Of a DNA stretch of 64,000 nucleotides, positions 61,667-64,000 are shown in pieces. The DNA is from Paracoccaceae bacterium. GTDB lineage: Bacteria > Pseudomonadota > Alphaproteobacteria > Rhodobacterales > Rhodobacteraceae. The notes beneath the pieces are model-generated. The model ran no database searches and had not been told where the DNA came from. It worked only from the letters and a program-made list of their open reading frames with translations. Location: assembly GCA_003567315.1 (NCBI GenBank), contig PWZT01000017.1, positions 19,418 to 83,417 on the forward strand. The letters run 5' to 3'. Both the position numbers and the translations under genes were made by a program. Position 1 is the first letter of the stretch, and each line of letters opens with the position of its first letter.

Positions 61667-62806
61667 ATGTCACGCAGTCCTTTCATTGCCACCAGTGCCC
61701 TCGCACTTGCTGTTGCCATGCCGGTGCAAGCAGGATCCGGATATTCGGTCGAAACACTGACCGAAGACCTCGACCGGCCCTGGGGGATGGCGTTCCTGCC
61801 TGATCATAAAGACATGATCATCACGCTGCGCGGCGGGGATCTCGTGCTGTGGAATAGCGAAGACGGTATCACCCCGATTGCCGGAGCCCCGGATGTCATC
61901 GACGCCGGCCAGGGTGGGCTGCTTGATATTGCAGCCGCTCCGGATTTCACTGAGTCTGGCTGGCTCTACATGACTTGGGTTGGTGCCACAGACGGGGGCA
62001 GCACTACGATGTTGGGTCGCGCGAGGCTGGACCGCGACGCTGACACGCTGGTCGATTTTCAACTTCTGCACGCGGTTGAGCCGGGCATTGATAGCGGTGC
62101 GCATTTCGGCTCGCGCATTGTGTTCAATGACGGGCATGTCTTCGCTGGTTTCGGAGATCGCGGCAGCAAGGATTTCTCGGAATCGCATATCTCGCAAGAC
62201 CTGCGCAGCGAAAACGGTGCTGTCATCCGCCTGACAATGGATGGCGAGATCCCCGAAGACAATCCGTTTGTGGGCCACGACGGCGCTGCAGGTGCGATCT
62301 GGTCGTATGGGCATCGCAACATTCAGGCCATGACGGTGCATCCAGAGACAAATGAAATCTGGTTGGCAGAGCATGGCGAATCCGGTGGCGACGAAGTCAA
62401 TATTGTCGAACGTGGTGGCAATTTCGGCTGGCCGCTGGCCTCTTTCGGCCTGACCTATGGCAGCGAGCAGAAATTCGCGGCAGAGCCTCGTGAGGGCGAC
62501 GGGTTTGTCACCCCGATCCACGCTTGGCCCGCAGGTCGTGAGGACCACAACCCCCCCTCGGGCATGGCGTTCTACACGGGTGACGCTTTCCCTGACTGGC
62601 AGGGCCAGGTGTTGATCGGCAATCTCTTCCATCGCTATCTGGGGCTTTGGGCCGAAGAGGATGGCGGGCTTAGCGAGACTGCACGGCTCATGGATGGTCA
62701 GAACTGGCGTATACGAGATGTCGCGATAGGGCCGGAGGACGGGTTTATCTATGTGATAACGGATGGTGACGATGGGCGGCTCGTTCGCCTGATGCCCGAC
62801 GACTGA
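61667..62806 (+). CDS. PQQ-dependent sugar dehydrogenase-like protein, periplasmic
   Basis: This soluble six-bladed beta-propeller is of the aldose sugar dehydrogenase (Asd/YliI) type, which oxidises sugars in the periplasm with PQQ. The 379-aa protein has a signal peptide cleaved near residue 22 (VQAGSGY). Seen are the first blade LDRPWGMAFLPD, the catalytic His in SGAHFGSRIVF, and YGHRNIQAMTVHP. The calcium/PQQ block AEHGESGGDEVNIV and FGWPLASFGLTYG follow. AAGGAGG precedes the ATG. PQQ synthesis genes are not here, so the holoenzyme may depend on external PQQ. A TATGAT box lies at 61637. Confidence 0.9.
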   Translation: MSRSPFIATSALALAVAMPVQAGSGYSVETLTEDLDRPWGMAFLPDHKDMIITLRGGDLVLWNSEDGITPIAGAPDVIDAGQGGLLDIAAAPDFTESGWLYMTWVGATDGGSTTMLGRARLDRDADTLVDFQLLHAVEPGIDSGAHFGSRIVFNDGHVFAGFGDRGSKDFSESHISQDLRSENGAVIRLTMDGEIPEDNPFVGHDGAAGAIWSYGHRNIQAMTVHPETNEIWLAEHGESGGDEVNIVERGGNFGWPLASFGLTYGSEQKFAAEPREGDGFVTPIHAWPAGREDHNPPSGMAFYTGDAFPDWQGQVLIGNLFHRYLGLWAEEDGGLSETARLMDGQNWRIRDVAIGPEDGFIYVITDGDDGRLVRLMPDD

Positions 62807-62915
62807 TTTCAAACGTCACAGTTCGGATTTTGCAAAAACTCTCTCTTGGCTTTGGCAGGTAGTGCGGCGCGGATCGGTTTGCTAGCCGTAATCTGACATC
62901 GACAGGAGAGAGTTC

Positions 62916-63746
62916 ATGCCGTCAGGTTTGCAACAAAGTTACCATGTCCCCAGCGGAGGCTTGCCGCCGCAATCGCAACTCGTGACCGGCCGGTCTATGT
63001 TCACTGAAGCCTTCGCTGTGATACCGGGGGGTGTTCTGTCCGACATCGTCACCAGTGCGCTGCCTTTCTGGAGGGATATGCGCATGTGGGTTCTGGCTCG
63101 CCCCTTGAGCGGCTTCGCGGAGACCTTTTCGCAGTATATCGTCGAATTGGGACCAGATGGTGGTAGTGACCGGCCTGAGACCGATCCCGAAGCGGAGACC
63201 GCTTTGTTCGTGGTCCAGGGGCAACTCCGCATCGAACTGCACGCACAGGCGACGGTTCTGGAGCCTGGTGGCTTTGCCTATCTGCCCGCGGGGGCGGAGT
63301 GGCATGTTGCCAACGCAGATGCAGGCACGACCGTGTTCCACTGGATACGCAAACGCTACAGTCAACTCCCAGGGCTGCCTGCACCAGAGCCATTCTTTGC
63401 GACCGAACGCGATCTTGCTCCCGTCCCGATGCCGGACACAAACGGTGCCTGGGCGACCACCCGGTTCATGGACCCGGAAGATATGCGCCACGACATGCAT
63501 GTCACCATCGTGACGCTTCAGCCCGGGGCAGTTATCCCGTTTGACGAAACCCATGTCATGGAGCATGGGCTTTACGTGCTTCAGGGCAAGGCGGTCTACC
63601 ATCTCAACCAGCAATGGGTCGAAGTGGAAGCTGGAGATTTCATGTGGCTCCGCGCCTTTTGCCCGCAAGCATGTTATGCGGGGGGGCCTGACCCGTTCCG
63701 ATATCTGCTCTACAAGGACGTGAACCGTCACGCATTGCTGCCGTGA
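62916..63746 (+). CDS. allE: (S)-ureidoglycine aminohydrolase (bicupin, AllE type)
   Basis: It releases ammonia from (S)-ureidoglycine to form ureidoglycolate in purine-ring breakdown, using Mn2+. The 276-aa protein is a double cupin. The N-terminal cupin (about 60-140) has LFVVQGQLRIEL and GGFAYLPAGAEWHVAN. The C-terminal cupin (about 190-265) has FDETHVMEHGLYVLQGKAVY with metal-binding His and Glu, and a WLRAFCPQACYAGGPDPFRY end. GGAGAG precedes the ATG at 62916. Other allantoin genes are not in the window and may lie to the right. Confidence 0.92.
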   Translation: MPSGLQQSYHVPSGGLPPQSQLVTGRSMFTEAFAVIPGGVLSDIVTSALPFWRDMRMWVLARPLSGFAETFSQYIVELGPDGGSDRPETDPEAETALFVVQGQLRIELHAQATVLEPGGFAYLPAGAEWHVANADAGTTVFHWIRKRYSQLPGLPAPEPFFATERDLAPVPMPDTNGAWATTRFMDPEDMRHDMHVTIVTLQPGAVIPFDETHVMEHGLYVLQGKAVYHLNQQWVEVEAGDFMWLRAFCPQACYAGGPDPFRYLLYKDVNRHALLP

Positions 63747-63768
63747 GCGCTTGGTAACAAGTCTGGCC

Positions 63769-63797
63769 TTGCAAGAGATTGCGACTCCAAGTTAATA
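63769..63797 (+). promoter_or_regulatory. Sigma-70-like promoter of tRNA-Ser
   Basis: TTGCAA at 63769-63774 and TTAATA at 63792-63797 have a 17-base spacer. The expected start is a few bases before the tRNA at 63808. Confidence 0.65.
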
Positions 63798-63807
63798 GGC
63801 TGTCATC

Positions 63808-63897
63808 GGAGAGGTGGCCGAGTGGTCGAAGGCGCACGCCTGGAAAGCGTGTAGGCGGGAAACCGTCTCGCGGGTTCGAATCCCGCTCTCTCCGCCA
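63808..63897 (+). tRNA. tRNA-Ser (anticodon GGA)
   Basis: The 90-nt gene including an encoded CCA has acceptor arms GGAGAGG and CTCTCC with a discriminator G. The class II long variable arm (about GGCGGGAAACCGTC region) and the T-loop GGTTCGAATCC are present. The anticodon stem CACGC/GCGTG frames the loop CTGGAAA, giving GGA at 63842-63844, which reads serine codons UCC and UCU. The long variable arm confirms serine. A promoter precedes it and a terminator follows. Confidence 0.97.
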
Positions 63898-63923
63898 CTT
63901 GCCCTCGCGAAAGCGTTCTCCCG

Positions 63924-63945
63924 ATCCGGCCGCGGCCGGATTTTT
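63924..63945 (+). terminator. Intrinsic terminator after tRNA-Ser
   Basis: ATCCGGCC and GGCCGGAT form a perfect eight-base stem with a GC turn, followed directly by TTTTT. It lies about 26 bases after the tRNA. The remaining bases to 64000 show no gene. Confidence 0.85.
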
Positions 63946-64000
63946 CCGTTGTTTTCGAGGGTTGTGCGGGAGGGGCTGTTAACCGGCCCACGCCCCGAAG

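Noticed and set aside
1..64000. CRISPR arrays, insertion sequences, rRNA genes, plasmid or phage modules
   Set aside because: No spaced direct-repeat array, transposase, terminal inverted repeat pair or rRNA-like sequence was seen. Gene style is uniform throughout the window.

Overview
The window is a GC-rich, gene-dense stretch of an alphaproteobacterial chromosome, most likely from the Rhodobacteraceae (Rhodobacterales). The evidence is family-level. The F0 ATP synthase cluster encodes both b and b' subunits and carries no F1 genes. There is a phosphatidylcholine synthase, a class II EPSP synthase and a CysN-CysC fusion. The gene order DUF484-xerC and ffh-chorismate mutase-rpsP-rimM-trmD is also present. 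No species can be named from this. I see about 66 protein genes and one tRNA-Ser. I see no rRNA, insertion sequence, prophage, CRISPR array or plasmid-type origin. All genes look intact except msrA, which runs off the left edge.

Layout. 1-9.5 kb: msrA (partial), priA diverging from a transaldolase-like aldolase, DUF484-xerC, phosphatidylcholine synthase, 3-hydroxybutyryl-CoA dehydrogenase, mtgA, a GST and queG. 9.5-20 kb: zapE, sseA-GNAT-aminotransferase, xseA, purD, an AlkB-type monooxygenase coupled to a small exported protein, ftsY, yqgE and a stand-alone DsbD N-domain protein. 20-31 kb: an RND efflux pair, a uracil-DNA glycosylase/moaB pair, then pyrB, two small PH-like membrane proteins, a dihydroorotase homologue lacking its metal ligands, plsY and a LuxR-type regulator. 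31-40 kb: cysD-cysNC sulfate activation, an SDR, a P-type ATPase, a membrane LytTR regulator, a DUF2306 protein and folD. 40-50 kb: a chorismate mutase-like protein, fhs, asd, an MFS transporter, an Ada-like protein, an OmpA lipoprotein, a FadR-type regulator and the F0 operon atpI-B-E-F'-F. 50-64 kb: an ArsR regulator, the four-gene Anbu (ancestral proteasome beta) operon, a LysE exporter with a divergent Lrp regulator, an orphan ParA, aroA, trmD-rimM-rpsP-chorismate mutase-ffh, a PQQ-type sugar dehydrogenase, an ureidoglycine aminohydrolase and tRNA-Ser(GGA).

How the genes work together. Several housekeeping themes recur. Protein targeting has both SRP partners here, Ffh and FtsY. One-carbon metabolism has fhs and folD, and nucleotide synthesis has purD and pyrB. 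Sulfur handling has cysD, cysNC and sseA. The most distinctive accessory unit is the Anbu cluster at 50.4-54.4 kb. It encodes a proteasome-like peptidase, a transglutaminase-fold protein, an alpha-E protein and a circularly permuted ATP-grasp protein, and its substrate is still unknown. The second notable locus is the pyrB cluster, where the dihydroorotase homologue has lost several catalytic ligands. Start codons were chosen by ribosome-binding site, overlap with the neighbour and family N-termini. Alternatives are given where they matter.
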